The notes below the pieces were generated by a model. That model was not told the DNA's origin. It was given only the letters and a program-made list of their open reading frames with translations, and made no database searches. Both the position numbers and the translations under genes were made by a program. A DNA stretch of 64,000 nucleotides from Parelaphostrongylus tenuis (lineage: Eukaryota > Nematoda > Chromadorea > Rhabditida > Metastrongylidae), in contig JAHQIW010006962.1 in the NCBI GenBank assembly GCA_019055375.1, positions 90,478-154,477 on the forward strand, in the 5' to 3' direction. Position 1 is the stretch's first letter; each line of letters starts with the position of its first letter. Positions 1-13,800 of the stretch are shown piece by piece.

Positions 1-189
1 AAAGAATGATAACGTCAAGAAATAGTCAACGGGACTCTAAATCTTCAATATCAATAGAATATATAAGGCTGAGTCAATTTTAGCGCCTGATTTCATTGGC
101 GCTTTGTGCTCTGTCCAGTAAAACACCTCTAGATTGAGTTTATGTAGTTTTCACACTTTTCTTTCTAAGTACCCATTTAACAATATAAT

Positions 190-336
190 ATGTATTTTAA
201 AAGCATATATAATTTGTATTGGAATCTGTACGAAGGAGATGACAGTGAATTGCTTTGCCTCAATTCAGAATTGGTGGAAGGAATTATGAAAGAAAATTTT
301 TATGACTCGAAATTTCGACTATGGAAAGGCAAGTAA
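190..336 (+). CDS. Small plus-strand ORF or possible exon, unknown
   Basis: An ATG-started 48-codon frame contains a low-repetition, acidic peptide (LYEGDDSELLCLNSELVEG) and ends at TAA. The last codons contain GGCAAGTAATG, so it could instead end at a GC or GT donor and be an exon of a gene on the plus strand. It lies just outside the last visible tensin exon and on the opposite strand. I recognise no domain. It may be a chance frame. Confidence 0.22.
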   Translation: MYFKSIYNLYWNLYEGDDSELLCLNSELVEGIMKENFYDSKFRLWKGK

Positions 337-489
337 TGAGAACTTTCTTACGTTCAGCTTAATCTTCATTGAATAGAGCGTGAGAAGTTCTACTTGAGCA
401 CGTCACTTATTTCCAGATAACATATATCATGCTGGTTTTTGTGGCTACATCCGAGTCGATGAGTTTCCTTCTTCAAAAATAAATCTTAC

Positions 490-597
490 ATTTTCCGGAA
501 AATAGCGATTTGGCGTCTCTGCTCTATGAAGAGTCCCACTGGAGTATAGATCGCGTTGTGGTGTTTCAGCTCGAAAGATCGCCGCAGCAACCCGTTC
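490..597 (-). CDS. tns-1: Tensin exon 24 (linker), last visible exon
   Basis: The acceptor is AAAATTTTCAG and the donor GTAAGA; 108 bp, phase 0 to 0, 36 residues. The peptide is rich in Arg, Thr and Pro and carries the same short motif twice, RAETP, separated by DLYSSGTLH. It has no stop in frame. In the tensin layout this is linker upstream of the SH2 domain. It accepts phase 0, which matches exon 23. Further exons must follow below position 1. The link to tensin is by phase and style, not by a domain signature. Confidence 0.72.
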
Positions 598-1451
598 CTG
601 AAAATTTTGGAAGTGTGATAACATTCAGTTCATGATTAGTAATTGCACTAGCTTATTCACTGTTTCCAAGCTAATAAACTCCATAAATAGAAAAGATTTG
701 TCATCACTCAATTATCTCTTGAGAAACTAAGTGTGTTTAGAGTGTGCTACCACTGTGATAGTTTGTAATCTACAATTCTTTAAACTTTGGTACGACGAAA
801 AAAAGTAGCCAGTTCCTTCTCGCTGCGCTCGGTGAACAGCCCAAAGTGCCCAAAGGGATTGGAGTGATGCCGCGCGTGGCGCAGAAGTGGCGGCATGCCT
901 CTGTCATAGCGAAAGGGTTGATGGATGGAAAAAAAATCAAAAGAAGTCCGGACAAAAGCAAGTCAGTTAAGTCGTTATCACCATTATCGAATACTTAGAG
1001 TCTGACGTCTGACTCATATAATCGTCACAAATTTTCGCTGTACAGACTGAGAATTATAATCAATCCATAGTGGCTGACTAGCTCGCCGAAGTATGTGCCC
1101 AATGAATATGTGCCTCATTTTGAGATTTTGTCTGCTTTTCCAGCTATTACAGAGGAAGGGAACCATTCTGATATGCCAAAAGTGCAAAGACATCCTGGTG
1201 CGCAGTCCTTCAACAACACCGCCAGTATATTCGTCGAGAATTTCCTCCAAAGAAAAAAACCATTTTTGCATTTCACAGAGAGCAGAAAATAGTTTTTTCA
1301 TCAAATGTCTAGTATAGTGGCCTGAGCTTAGTAAGTCACTATATGAACGAAAAAAGCATTAAATGAAAATCCCCACATGGCCAATGAACAGCGTATGCAC
1401 TGATATAAACTCACAGCGATCGCTCTGCTCTCTTTCTTCCTTTCCTTTCTC

Positions 1452-1499
<48 letters not shown>

Positions 1500-4400
1500 C
1501 CTTTCTCTCATGCACATATGACAAACATTCAACTCACGATGTATTTCAAGGTTCAGAGAAAAATATTGCCTCTCAGCAAATTACTGATATCTCACTTCTG
1601 TGTGACCAATTCGAAATCGGGGTAGAACATTAGTGGAAAAAGGTCAAGCCGGTATTGGTGCAACACATCCCTCTTCCTCAGACTAGGTGGGCGATAAGAA
1701 GAAATTGGTCCAGAACACTCGTCTGCTGTTTTTTTTCCTCTGATATCCAACTCGAAAAGCACTTGTAAACATTTGATTTGTCCAAGATATTTTCAAAGTA
1801 TCAAGACGCCTGATTGTTCCCAGTTATATGTAAGCTTCTCCGAGGCCCTAGAACTGTACCTGTCCCGAAATAAACTTGAGCGGTTCGTTGTTGCTCCGCT
1901 GAATGGTTGTGTCAGCGTACTGAAAAGGCGGCCGTTCAGTACTGAAGGACTGCCGACGTTGCATGGAAAGATGTGAGTCGGGTCGCTGTTCGTAGTGATT
2001 CACTGACGTTCCGCGTCGTGAAGGTAGATGTCCATTCGGAATGCTCTTCTCAGATTTTGTTGAATACGTCATATTTCCCTGAAAACAACAAGAACTGGAT
2101 ATGAACAAGAAACTTCTTATCAACAATAATTCTGGTCAGTCTCATGCTTTTCTCACTTCCCCCTATAATCTCTATTATGCCCTTACAATTTGATTCTGAC
2201 TTCTTTGACTGTTTTTGCTATGATTCTTTGGGCTCTATGTAAATGCCTTTTTGTGCTTAATATTTACACCATTTTTATACTAGCGATAGGAAGATTTCTG
2301 CCATAGAAGAAACAATTTAGAAAAAATCTGAATTATGAAATTGACCATGAATTTCTGACTATATGAAAAACTTCGTCTCTTTTGATAATCTTCGCTTATT
2401 CTGTGTACTTAGTCCCATATACGTCGAACAAGGCTGTGCCCTTCACGACTCAGTGAAGTATCTTTCTTTTCAAATGTATGAACCTTCCACAAAGCTATAA
2501 ACTTTCGCACGTTATTGATCCTTTTTCATAGTGTTTTTTTCACAGTGCAGATCGCATTAATTTCAGCATTTAATTCGTTTTTTCCTCATCTTCATGAACG
2601 GCATAGAATACTGGCTGAACGCGTCTCTTTGCAATCTCGAGAATAGCCTGGCTGTGACTTTCCATAAGGCGTTTGTTGTTCGCCAAAGAGTGTTGGGGAG
2701 GCGCTCGGACCTGCGCGCACCGCGACGAGTATCACAGCCACCCGGTCATGGTCAGCCTCTCAGAAAGTCATAAGTCAGAAGCTAAAATAGCACTTTTGAT
2801 CCATTCCAAATTTCGTCCACTTTTTCTAGACTGCCATGACAGTAGAGCTGTTTTTTGTAACTGTTTGATAATACGAAGCCAAGTGAAATATGCAGTTTTC
2901 GTGAAAGAATTCAACATTTTTATAACCAAAACGACGTAGAAGACAATTTTTGTGGAAGTAAGGATTTCTTAGCAGTGAATGACTGGCGGCCAATAACAAC
3001 AGCAGATGGCATTGCAAAAATCGTCAACTGACGCAGCTGCGATAGCCATTTGACTAGCAACGTCACACGTTATCTGAAAAGAGGACTCAAAGACGAAAAT
3101 GAGCTTCGTAACAACGAACAATTGTTGTGAAACCTCATCTCTACGATAAACCGTGCTCTAAGTGATTGTGAAACAGTTCTCTATTTCTCTTCAACACACT
3201 GCGATAGCAGAAATCAAGCTAAATGGACTGATATTACTTAGGAATACAGAGTAAAGTTGTATTTGCAAACCCATTTCAGAGGCCACAGTAGTCATGAATC
3301 TGTTACTTGGACACACTGTTACACTTTGCATGGCGACACTTTTTCAGACTAGCAGATGTTTTACACTTTAACTCTATACGATCTACAGAAAGTGATTTTG
3401 AACTTCTGATACAACTTAGTTCAATGGCACATCAGCTGCTTGAATTCATCGGTAATCACAAGAGCAAGAGAACAAAAAATGTTGCAGCGAGTTAAAATAG
3501 TAGTCCGCAAGATACTGAACCTCGGGCGGGAGTTGAACCCGTGTTTTACCCTTTACGGGGGCGTATGCTAGTCACTGTACTACCGGGGCTCCTGTTCTAC
3601 TATTACTTTTTCTGCAATACAAAGTATCGATGTGTGAGTAGCCAGTCGTCAACGGTTTCGCCCGACGTCCAAAGTTTTGCAAATCACCCAGTACTAATGG
3701 ATCTGACATTTATACTTCGAATATGTGCCATACCGTATCAGCTAGCACATTTTATTGCCATCCGATTAGACAAAAACGTTCATTCTACAGGCATTTCTTA
3801 CAAATCACTTTGCATTCACAAAGTTATAGATATCCTTTTTGTTGAGCTGAAAATCAAATCTCATTTCAAATCGCGTTCAAGTAAAAAGAAAGACGGCGTC
3901 AGTAGTCAATACATCTGTGTCGTAAAGCTTGCTATAGTCTCAATCCTCCTTCAGAACCCCTATTTTCCTCTCTTTAGCTACACGCCAACTACGCGAAAGA
4001 TCGGACAGGATAATCACTGTGGTAAAATGAAGTTTAGACGCAGGCAAGAGGAAAGGAGTTAAATGGGAGATCAGTAAAATGATGTTGAACACTAGTTTGT
4101 AAAGAAAATAGTCAAAGCAGTCCGGTTGCATTTGAGAGAACATCGTTTTACTTAATAATTGGTCAATTAGAAGCCTTGAATAAGGGAATGAGGATTCTTA
4201 GATGATTAGAGGCATCGGTTCTGTCAGAAGTAGTGTCTGATACCAAAATGAGATAAGGGTAGTTTTAAAATAGCTTTGAGAAGCAGTCACAGAGATGTGA
4301 ATAGTGAAAATGTTAAATTCAGTTTAGCCGAGAGCCGAGCTACCACATTGATCACCTTGAAAAATAGCAGTCATCATTTTTGTAAGACCCAGTATTTTCG

Positions 4401-7400
4401 CCGCATTTGACGCGAGCATACAAGTGTTGCCTCATTCAGTTTCTCACGCGGCTTTCGGCACATTTCTTGGTGACAAATTAGACAAAATTATCAGCACATG
4501 GATCTCCTCCCACGAGTGTAAGTTAACTGGAGACAGGCAACTTGTGAAGTTTTCTCAGAGTGGACGCTAACTTCATTTCTTGAAAGCTATGACTTGTCGA
4601 CTTAAACGCTTATCATACTTGCGAGTATATGTGCGAATCTTATGTGTAATGTAGTTCGATTTTGAAAGAGAATAACCATATAACTGTCATTTAGATCATC
4701 GCCACAATCATCTGCTATGCAACAAAAGTATGTTGCCGTTTTTGGTCTACGCTAAACAGCATATGCTTCTCAACAAGCTCGCTAATTAGCATTGTGTTAA
4801 ATAGACACGAAGCTCCACTTATGAAGTAGAAACGAGGAGTCATAAAAGTATGAGGAAACTTATACATTGCCTAAGAAAAACGCATGAATTTCGATGAAAA
4901 AAAGCACGCTTTGGAAGGAAGGTCCTGATTTTCAAAAAACTCGATAAAAGTTAAAATATCAGGTGAAAAGGAACGAGAAAAATAGGCGATCAAAAAGACA
5001 AATTTAATTAGGCAGATAAGAGTGATAAGAAATTCCAAAATTGCAAATTTTAATACGAAACGACTACTTACTTGGACAATACTTCCCAAATTGGAGAAGT
5101 CGTGGGTTTCGGGATCATGAATGCCATTATGATTACGATAGTTGTAACTCTGAAATATGAACGTTCATTTCAAGAACAAAAACATGACTGACATCTAGCA
5201 CGTTTGAATTATATTGGAACTTTCCAATAATTGTGGAAAACAAAAGTGCTAAAAGGAGCTTACTAGAAATGAGGAGGTTCAGTGAACTTAATGGAATTAG
5301 GAGTTAGTCAGATATGTAATTCCATGACTGTTCAACGGCTAGATCTGTACAAGGCTAATCGCATTAGGAGCAGAATAGGTGCAAATTACAGCACCGATAA
5401 ACCACGTAGACAGAGAGCCCGTCTGTTTTACCTGTGCTCACCGTGATAACAGAGGCCATATCAGCTATGTCCTAGCATTCAGAAGCAACTTAGATGTTTC
5501 AACAAGTATAATTCTTAACGTTATCGCCTATGAACACCACACTCATGTTGAAGTCCACTTATAAGTATACTAGTGACGACGGTTTGCCTAGCAATATGCT
5601 CACGAGGTGAAAACTACTCTACCTACTCATAATGCTGACGATAACTTGAAAAATACCTAATAAAGTTTACTGACTTTTTCAGAAAGAAGTAGTTTTATCC
5701 ATCGGAAAAAATGTCAGTAAGTTGCTTTACTGCACTTATTATTCCTCATGAAGACGGGCGATCGAACTATTGAGCTAAACATAACATATGCACCAATTAC
5801 ATGTTTTTAGTGTGCGCCATAAAGTTTTTAATCGTCCCTGTGTGGCAGTTTCCTGATGGATTCCGCTGGCTTGGAAGTATACTAAATGTGCCATATTTTC
5901 TCTTCAAGAAGCCTTGTCAAAAAATACTTATTGGCCTTAATAGCCCTTGTCTTCCTCTTAATCGAAACATCAGTGGTACCCACCGGCAGACTGTTATTGC
6001 TATACGTTTTGTTGAGAGGCATTATATGTCTCACATACGAGATTCGGCGATCATATCTCTTTGAATCACCATTTTCGTCTGATCGCTGGTCGTTGAAATA
6101 AGCAGAAGTCTCAATATTATTGCCCAAACTCCGTAATAGAGGAGCTCTTTTACAATCGCACACCCGATAGAGCGTTTAATAACACAGCCGTGAATTATTC
6201 ACATAGAGCACGGATTTATTAGTGAACAGAGAAAGAATCACAGAGTTGAAACGATTGGTAAGGAGTCGATGGTCCGCTGTGTTTTCCACAACATCTTCGA
6301 TGTTTTTTCTGCTTAAATCTCAGCTTAAGCCTAAGCCAAAGCCTAAGCTTAAAGTGAACCCGGTGTGAAATCGAATTAGCACAGTAATCTGGTCTGTACC
6401 AATATCACTGCGCTATGCGTCCAATAGCATTTTGTATATTACACGTAAAAATCCACTTCAGGATGTAGGAGAACGGCTCTAAGTTCTTCAGATATGGATT
6501 ATCACTTTGAGAGTGGGTACAGTATTGACGTGTGGTTGTGCAGTGCAGCCGTTAGAGGTGTCCTGCAATACGCTCGACAGGTCGCTGGTTTGATAGAGCG
6601 CCTCCAGCTCACCAAGTCCACCTTTTCTCCGGAAGCAGTTGTTCGGTGAAAGAACTGAGTGGATAGATACACCGAATTTGTGCATCGGTAGGTTACCGTG
6701 AGTCATAGAATAGGAAGGTTATGCAACCAATCACTACTACCATGATTAAAATGAAGAAGAGTGCATGGCGCACCACTCAGCGACTTATCGACACTGAACA
6801 ATTTATCCTTTCAGCATATTTAATAATTATTATTTGGGCCAACATGTCATGTGGTCTGGTAAAGGCTCTTATACAGCCCGATACACGTGTTTCGACCTTA
6901 CAGTTTCGTCAATCGGGCAGAACCCGTCGTCTTCCAGCCTTTGTAGCCAATCCTCTGTGTTAGAGTCCCCGCATGAAGAGGTAGCGAAGACAAACGATTT
7001 ACACTGTAAATCAAATGAAAGTATTATCGAATTTACAGTGTTGTACCCTCGTTTGTTCTTTGGCCGGTATTTTTTTAATATTATACTTATATTTCGTGTC
7101 ATGAAAATACCAGCGAAAGAGCAACCGAGTGTACAACACTGTAAATTCGGCGATAATTTCACTTGATTTACAAAATAAATCTTCGTCTTCGCTAGCTCTT
7201 AGTGTGGGCACTGGAGTACCACAAAGGATTAGCTAAAAAGGCTGAAAGACGACGGGTTCTGCCCGACTGACGAGACTGTAAGGTTAAAACAGGAGTATTG
7301 GGCTCTATAAAAGCCCAGTACCAGACCACATGACATGTTGGCTCAAATAATAATTAATATTGAGCCACTTGAAATGTATGAGATATATTGAAATTTGAGC

Positions 7401-7813
7401 TTGGTCTTGAGAAAGCCCTCGAAATAAGGGTATAATTTATCATCCGTTGCTCTACTTACTTATCTTATAATATTTGGAGTTCAAGATAACATTGTGACTT
7501 AAGAACCTAGGAATGGAAAAGAAATCCTCAGTCAATAATATAAAGAGCAGTGTGAAAGAGGATTCATATGAGGAGAAAACGACAATTAAAAAATGTGATG
7601 ACAAGATTTCTTCATGTTAAAAATTTTGCATCGTAAATGAAACGATATCTTTTCTATTGAGGATCACAACATATACCGATCAAATACATAACAATTATAT
7701 AATATGGACATACTTCGATGCTCGGAGTAATTCGATCACTTCTCGTTGGACTGCGACTGCGCTCTCTTGGCGGTGGTGTTGGTGGCTTTCCACGCATCCG
7801 ACCTCGTCTGAAA

Positions 7814-7854
<41 letters not shown>

Positions 7855-10800
7855 TGTGTATATATGTATGCACATGTATACATATACGCGCGTACATATA
7901 CATATATATACATATACATATGTACATATGCACATGTATGTGTGCATATATTCATATGTATATATCGATTTAATATGAATAAATCCAACATGTTAGATAA
8001 GCCAGAACCATGGTTTCATCTTACGAGACAGACCGGTTATATTGATATGAAAATGTGAGGCTGATGAAAAAGCAAATCCAGTTCATGCCTTCTTGAAATG
8101 TGCCGTTTGATAATAAAATATTCCTACATAATTGCGGTTATGACGTACGTCATTTCAATACGCATTCTTCAATTTATATTCTATTTGATGACTTATTACT
8201 TGCTGTTATTTGAAAGTTTTTGAAACTGTAGGAAAGATGTTGGTCGGTTTCAGACGTTCAAATTCAGAGTTCAAAATGTGTCGTAAAGCGGCGAAGACAA
8301 CTCGTAACATCAACGAAGCATTTATCACAGAAGCTGCTAACGAACGACCATTTTACCATTCTAACCATGAGGAGATAATTATAAAAGTAAGTGCGGTTTC
8401 AGGACGTCCTCAAACTGCTTACTTTTGCATCAACTTATTAGCTTCATACATAAATTATGTGAAAAAAGCAGAACCAACACTGGGTACGTTGGCCTACCCT
8501 GACCAAACAAAATGAACGTACATCAGTGTTTGACCCAGACTGATAATTCCTACCTTGATGTTCGTAGAATAAATATACAATAGATAAACCTAGTAAGTAA
8601 CAAATTACATGTAATTCGGCTATACGTTGAGAAAACACAAAAATTGCTTCTTCGTTTTTTATTTTCAAGCCACACATAAGGTTTCTATGGTGCAATTCAT
8701 TCTAACAGCTGGCGCATAATAGCTTTCGCCTTCTTCATAGCCTCAGAAGAGCAGATTGTCCACAACTCAGTCAGCCTAACACCTTTATTAATCAGGAAAA
8801 AATCGCCAAGCCTAGGTTTTAATTCCATCAAGCACATACAACATCCAACATTACGCAATAATGTAGAAAGGGTAAGCAAAAACGTTTGCGTTCAGGTGGG
8901 GTCAACATCATAACACCGCAAGGAGCGGTCAAATGAAATGAATTCTGATTCATTATTACGCTTTTTATGAGTCGTTCACTGGATTATCGAAGAGGAAACC
9001 AACTGCGCAGAGATCACATGAGCTGCTAATGCAAATTTCTCATCAAAACAACTCAGGCCTTATACACTGTGCCATACCACATGTGATCAAGAGGCATTCC
9101 TCCCTGCGGTTTATGCTTGAAGTGATTATGTTTGTCTAAAACCCTTCTAAAATCTTAAGCGCTGAGGTCACATATTCCTGTGCCAGAATGGTGAATTCTA
9201 CTTCAAAATCCTCCCCGGTTATGTGTCTGCGTGTCCCATGCAAGCCTAGTGAAATACTTTGTTTGGCATTAATCTTCCCGCCTAGGTGTTCCTTACAGGG
9301 ACTCAGAGTAGCTTTCGCATTTCGCCGATGTACTAGTTGCTTCACACTCCACAAAAGTTCAGCTTAACTATACCTATGCTCATGTGATCACCGTCTTTAC
9401 CGTTAGGAGGCATAATGCATTCTTCGGTTGTACATAGACGGCCATATGAGCTGTTGCGAACTAGTTAGTGCCTCAGAGTTCACGTTCGTGACTCACTCAT
9501 TGTTACCGATTTTTCCAGGCCTGCTCTTTTCAAACAACCTTTGATAGCTGAACTTATTTGTTTTGAAATTAATGGCTTAAATTGTTTGTTTCGAACATCT
9601 TACTTCTTTTTCAATTTTCAAAATTTCGAAAAAAGCAATTTAATTAATAACTAAAGGTGGAGGCTGCTCATGATAATGAGGCTGAGATTTCTTGTTGATA
9701 ATTAGAAGAGCTAGCGCCTTCCACAAAGAGGGTCCGCATTATCCACATCTTTTATACAACAGGAATTAGTGGTCTCTATCTTGACATGTGAAAAGGCCCA
9801 ATTTGATGCTCGAAGCAAAACAAGCTTCCTACCAATCGAAAACGTCGAATAATTACTATAAAAATAGAAAATCACCTTGGCATCTCTTCCATTAGGCTGT
9901 TCGTGTTCTTCAAACGTTCCTCTTCACGGCGATATTCAGTCAAAGGGTCACTTGAAGTCATACCTAAAATGAAACGCTCATCTATTCGCTTTCTGCTTTA
10001 CCTACGTTGTTTTTTAAAGTCCCTTAATATTCATCTTGTTTATTTAAGTTTCCAATGGTCATATTATGTTGGGAAACATCTAAACTCATTTGGATCTTCC
10101 ACAAAAATACTAAGAAAAGCATACGAGAGTTCCTACAGACAGACACTCGACTCACTAAGCAAGCAGAGTGAAGGAAGTCGAAACACCTTTATCAAAATTT
10201 CGAAATAAAATTCAGTGATCACTACTATCGGAATCTGCAAATGCGGCGACATCATGAGAAAAAATCTGTAAGTAAACTTAGAAGAGGTAGACAAAGCGAC
10301 GCACCCTCGTTGGTGTGGCCGGCATCGTTGGATGTACCACGCTGCAAATCCTTGTTATCATGTACGTTCTTCAACTCCTGAAACGGAATCAAAATTATGA
10401 CTGTAGGCGCATCCGAGTCGCTAATATCATTTTACACTCATTCGAATTTAACAGTGATAACACTGTTAATCGATAGGGTTAAGATGTATATATGTGATCG
10501 CGGGGTTTCAATATTCAGGAGTTTTTAGTTCGTCATAACCCTCTGTTCAACCAATTTTCATTGCTTCTAAATTTTATCAGAGTTATCATTTTCATAATTC
10601 TTACACGTAACTCTTGATAAACCTCTTACATGGTCTACAGCCTCATCGTAGGTGGGAGGTGTCCCTCGCTGTCGGATTGCGAAGTATAGCGAAGGGTGCA
10701 AGCCTTCAGCAGGGCCACTCAAGCTGAGAAGGAGTTGAACGTTTCCACTCGAAAAAGCCCAGTTAAGAGTAAAGCGTACTAGAAATGGCTTTCAGTCTTC

Positions 10801-13800
10801 TTGGATACTAGTCGCAAAGTGGTAATCACTCCCTGATCCACAAGTGCCGGCAACTGTCCTAATGTGGTGACCAGCTAAAGAAGCCCCGGCTGGGCATACC
10901 TCTTGACCAAGAAGCAAAATAGCATATTTTCATTTGGTGAGCTCCGCACAACCCGTGAGTACAGACCGTGCTAAAATCCAGGTAACTCTTGGCAAAGCAG
11001 CCATTAACTTTTTTGAAGATCTTCTTCCTTCATGTGTGACTGAGAATGTCTATAATATGCCTCTCTCGCGCGACCGGTCAATTAAAAGCAGAAATCGCTA
11101 ATGCTACCTTCTAGATGAGTCCGGACGATAATAGCAAATCTTACTTCAATCCACAAGGAACAGCAGCTCCCAGTATGGGTCGTAAGGGTTGAAAACGTGG
11201 AATATTAGTACGATTACCTTAGAATTCTAGGGTAGGTAACTCTCAATGGGAACTCATCTCGGTAGGCAGTGATTATAGGAAACGATTGCTTATTAACAGT
11301 AAATCCCACACACGAATCCGCCTGCCTACGCAGCTGAGGGATGCAAGAGAACAACGATTGTACGAAGTGTAGGACCACGTAAATGTTCAGAGATCTAAAA
11401 GATTTTTTGAAATTCTCCTTCTAAATATAAAATTTCAAGACATAAAAGGATTAATGTCCATAGGAATTATGAGTTTTATTCAAAAAATTTCCTGCAGATT
11501 AAGAGCAAATATTTATTGGGTGAAAGAAGCTCCAAACATGAAATTTTTGTCAAGTCGGCCCAAGGACATTGAATTTACATACCTCATTTATGTCGATTGG
11601 AAATTTTTCGGATTGACAGTTATTACCAAAGTTCTATTACCCACTAACATACCTCTAATAGCATCTTTTCCTGCGTACGACGTCGCACTTGATCCGGATC
11701 TAAGTCGCGTTTGCTCCTGACTTTCCTCAGCTTGTGGGTAAGCCAGTCATCCGGATCCCTAGCTTGGGACACTGCGTCATATTGCTCGGAGAATAGACGG
11801 CGATCGCTGAAAGCTTTGAGATAAAAGCTGCTGATAACGTTCTCCAATCAGACATTCACAAACGGTGCACGACACATATGCATTCCATGTGAAAACAACC
11901 GTAAATCTCTTCAGTGTTGAGCAAAAAGACTACTAATACAACCGGGCAGAAGAAATCACCGATGGATAGCGGATTTTATGAAGCCGAGCTACAAACTCCT
12001 TCATGATAAAGAAATAAAAGAAATTTTTGTTCAATAATATGTCAGATTTTTGACGATAGAAATTTTCTTGGTTTTGTTAGAGTGGTTATAAACGCATGCT
12101 TATTTTTGAATAACGTTTTTGACCGTTCACGTGATAGGATCAGAGGTACATCCACCTTGGATTAGGCTTTCAACTATCTCATGGAAATAGGAGAAAGAAA
12201 AATTTTAAATCAACACTGAATTGCTTGCAAAATATTCGAAATTCTTCTTAAAAAAAACATTCTAATTTTCCGAGATCTCACGCGATAGCCAGAAGATCTG
12301 CGAGATGATCAATGACTTCAGTTTAGAGTATAGTCGAATTTCTTTTGACACTGACGAACTCATTTTTAACTAACCCATCAACACTTCAAACTCTACGTAC
12401 AAATTTCCTCACATAAAAACAAACATGTCCTCAAAATCCATTCATCATTTCATTTTTATCCCGATAATCAATCTAATAGAGTATCAGCGATATGTTATAT
12501 AATGTTAGAGATGACGCGATGCTCTGAATGGAGCTAAGGCATTACATAGCCGAATATATAGCGATCTTTTTTTATACATGACGAAAGATAGAAATTTTCA
12601 TTGAAGAGCAATACATTAGACTTTAAAGACAACAGTAATAAAAATAAACTAGTACATGACAGACAATGGTGAGGATTTAGATTCCAGCATCTGGAAATTA
12701 TGCAGCAAACTTTGCAGTGCGTCAAAAAATTGAGTGAGGTGATAAGTAAAAGCGCAGTAAAGAAATCTGATAATATGTTTTGAGCTTCTCATGAGGTCTG
12801 GTATGACACTTATACAGTACTAGACATGTTTTTCGCCTTTCCAGGCTCGTCAGTAGCACGGGGCCCTTCGAGTTCAGCCGATCCTTTGTAGGGTAAATAC
12901 GTCCTACCTGAAAAGAATCGATGCCGATTCAAATCACCGCATGTCGAGTGACAAATCCCCGACACTGCAGTGACCAGTCGAGCACTTGCGGCTGGCGAAT
13001 GAATCATACCTTTATTTCGACTTATAAGGATCGTATCTTCAAAATGATTTGGCGTCAATTCCCTTATAAGTAAAGGGTTACAACCTGCAAAGGATCGGCC
13101 AAAAAGTGCCATATCAAACTTCTTTTAAGGCTCAAAACACGTTATCAGTTTTCTAGAGTATTCATGTTATTGAGCGAGGTCAATATAAAAAGTGGAAAGT
13201 AAAGGCAATAAAAAAATTTGCAATTTTAGTTATGAAATCCAGTGTTCCTTTCATAATATTTGCTTAATTTTTGAGTCGAGAATTGAGAATTGATTCAAAA
13301 AAGACAAGGATATTACTTGTTTTGAGCCGATAGGTCTAGTGCTATATAGGCGCCTCTTTCGTCCTATTGGGACTCATCAGTAGCACCCTCCCTCGGTTCC
13401 GTCGATCCCTTGAGGTGAAATAATCCTCTAAAGGAATCGGCGCCGAGTAAAAACTAAGCACCCAAAGTAGGATGATGGTAGTACCTGACTTTGTGGTGAC
13501 CAGCAGTCGAGCTTGCGGTTTTTAAAATGAATGGTCACCACAAAGTCAGGTACTGCCATCATCCTACTTTGGGTGCTTAGTTTTTACTCGGCGCCGATTC
13601 CTTTAGAGGATTATTTCACCTCAAAGGATCGACGGAACCGAGGTAGGGTGCTACTGATGAGTCCCAATAGGACGAAATAGGCGCCTATATAGCACTAGAC
13701 CTATCGGCTCAAAACAAGTAATATCCTTATCAGATTGAATCATTTTGAGCGGGTCTGTAAAAAAGCAGTCGATAGGAGAAGTATAGTTCATTTCAAAAAA

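Larger units (their letters stand above)
2079..5071 (-). other. Intron 22
   Basis: About 3 kb without a supported exon. It holds a SINE-B copy (about 2580-2765) and a SINE-A copy (about 3512-3602). The 173-codon plus-strand frame at 3541-4062 begins inside the SINE-A copy and looks like chance. The rest is unique AT-rich sequence. Confidence 0.5.

Noticed and set aside
1014..1304. Overlapping open frames on both strands
   Set aside because: No splice phase match to exons 23 or 24 and no recognised domain; the plus frame at 1095 is noted only as unexplained.
3541..4062. 173-codon plus-strand frame
   Set aside because: It starts inside a reversed SINE-A head and continues through AT-rich intron; composition and lack of splice partners suggest chance.
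7657..8058. 133-codon frame with Tyr/Ile repeats
   Set aside because: Translation of the TA/CA microsatellite flanked by antisense of exon 20a.
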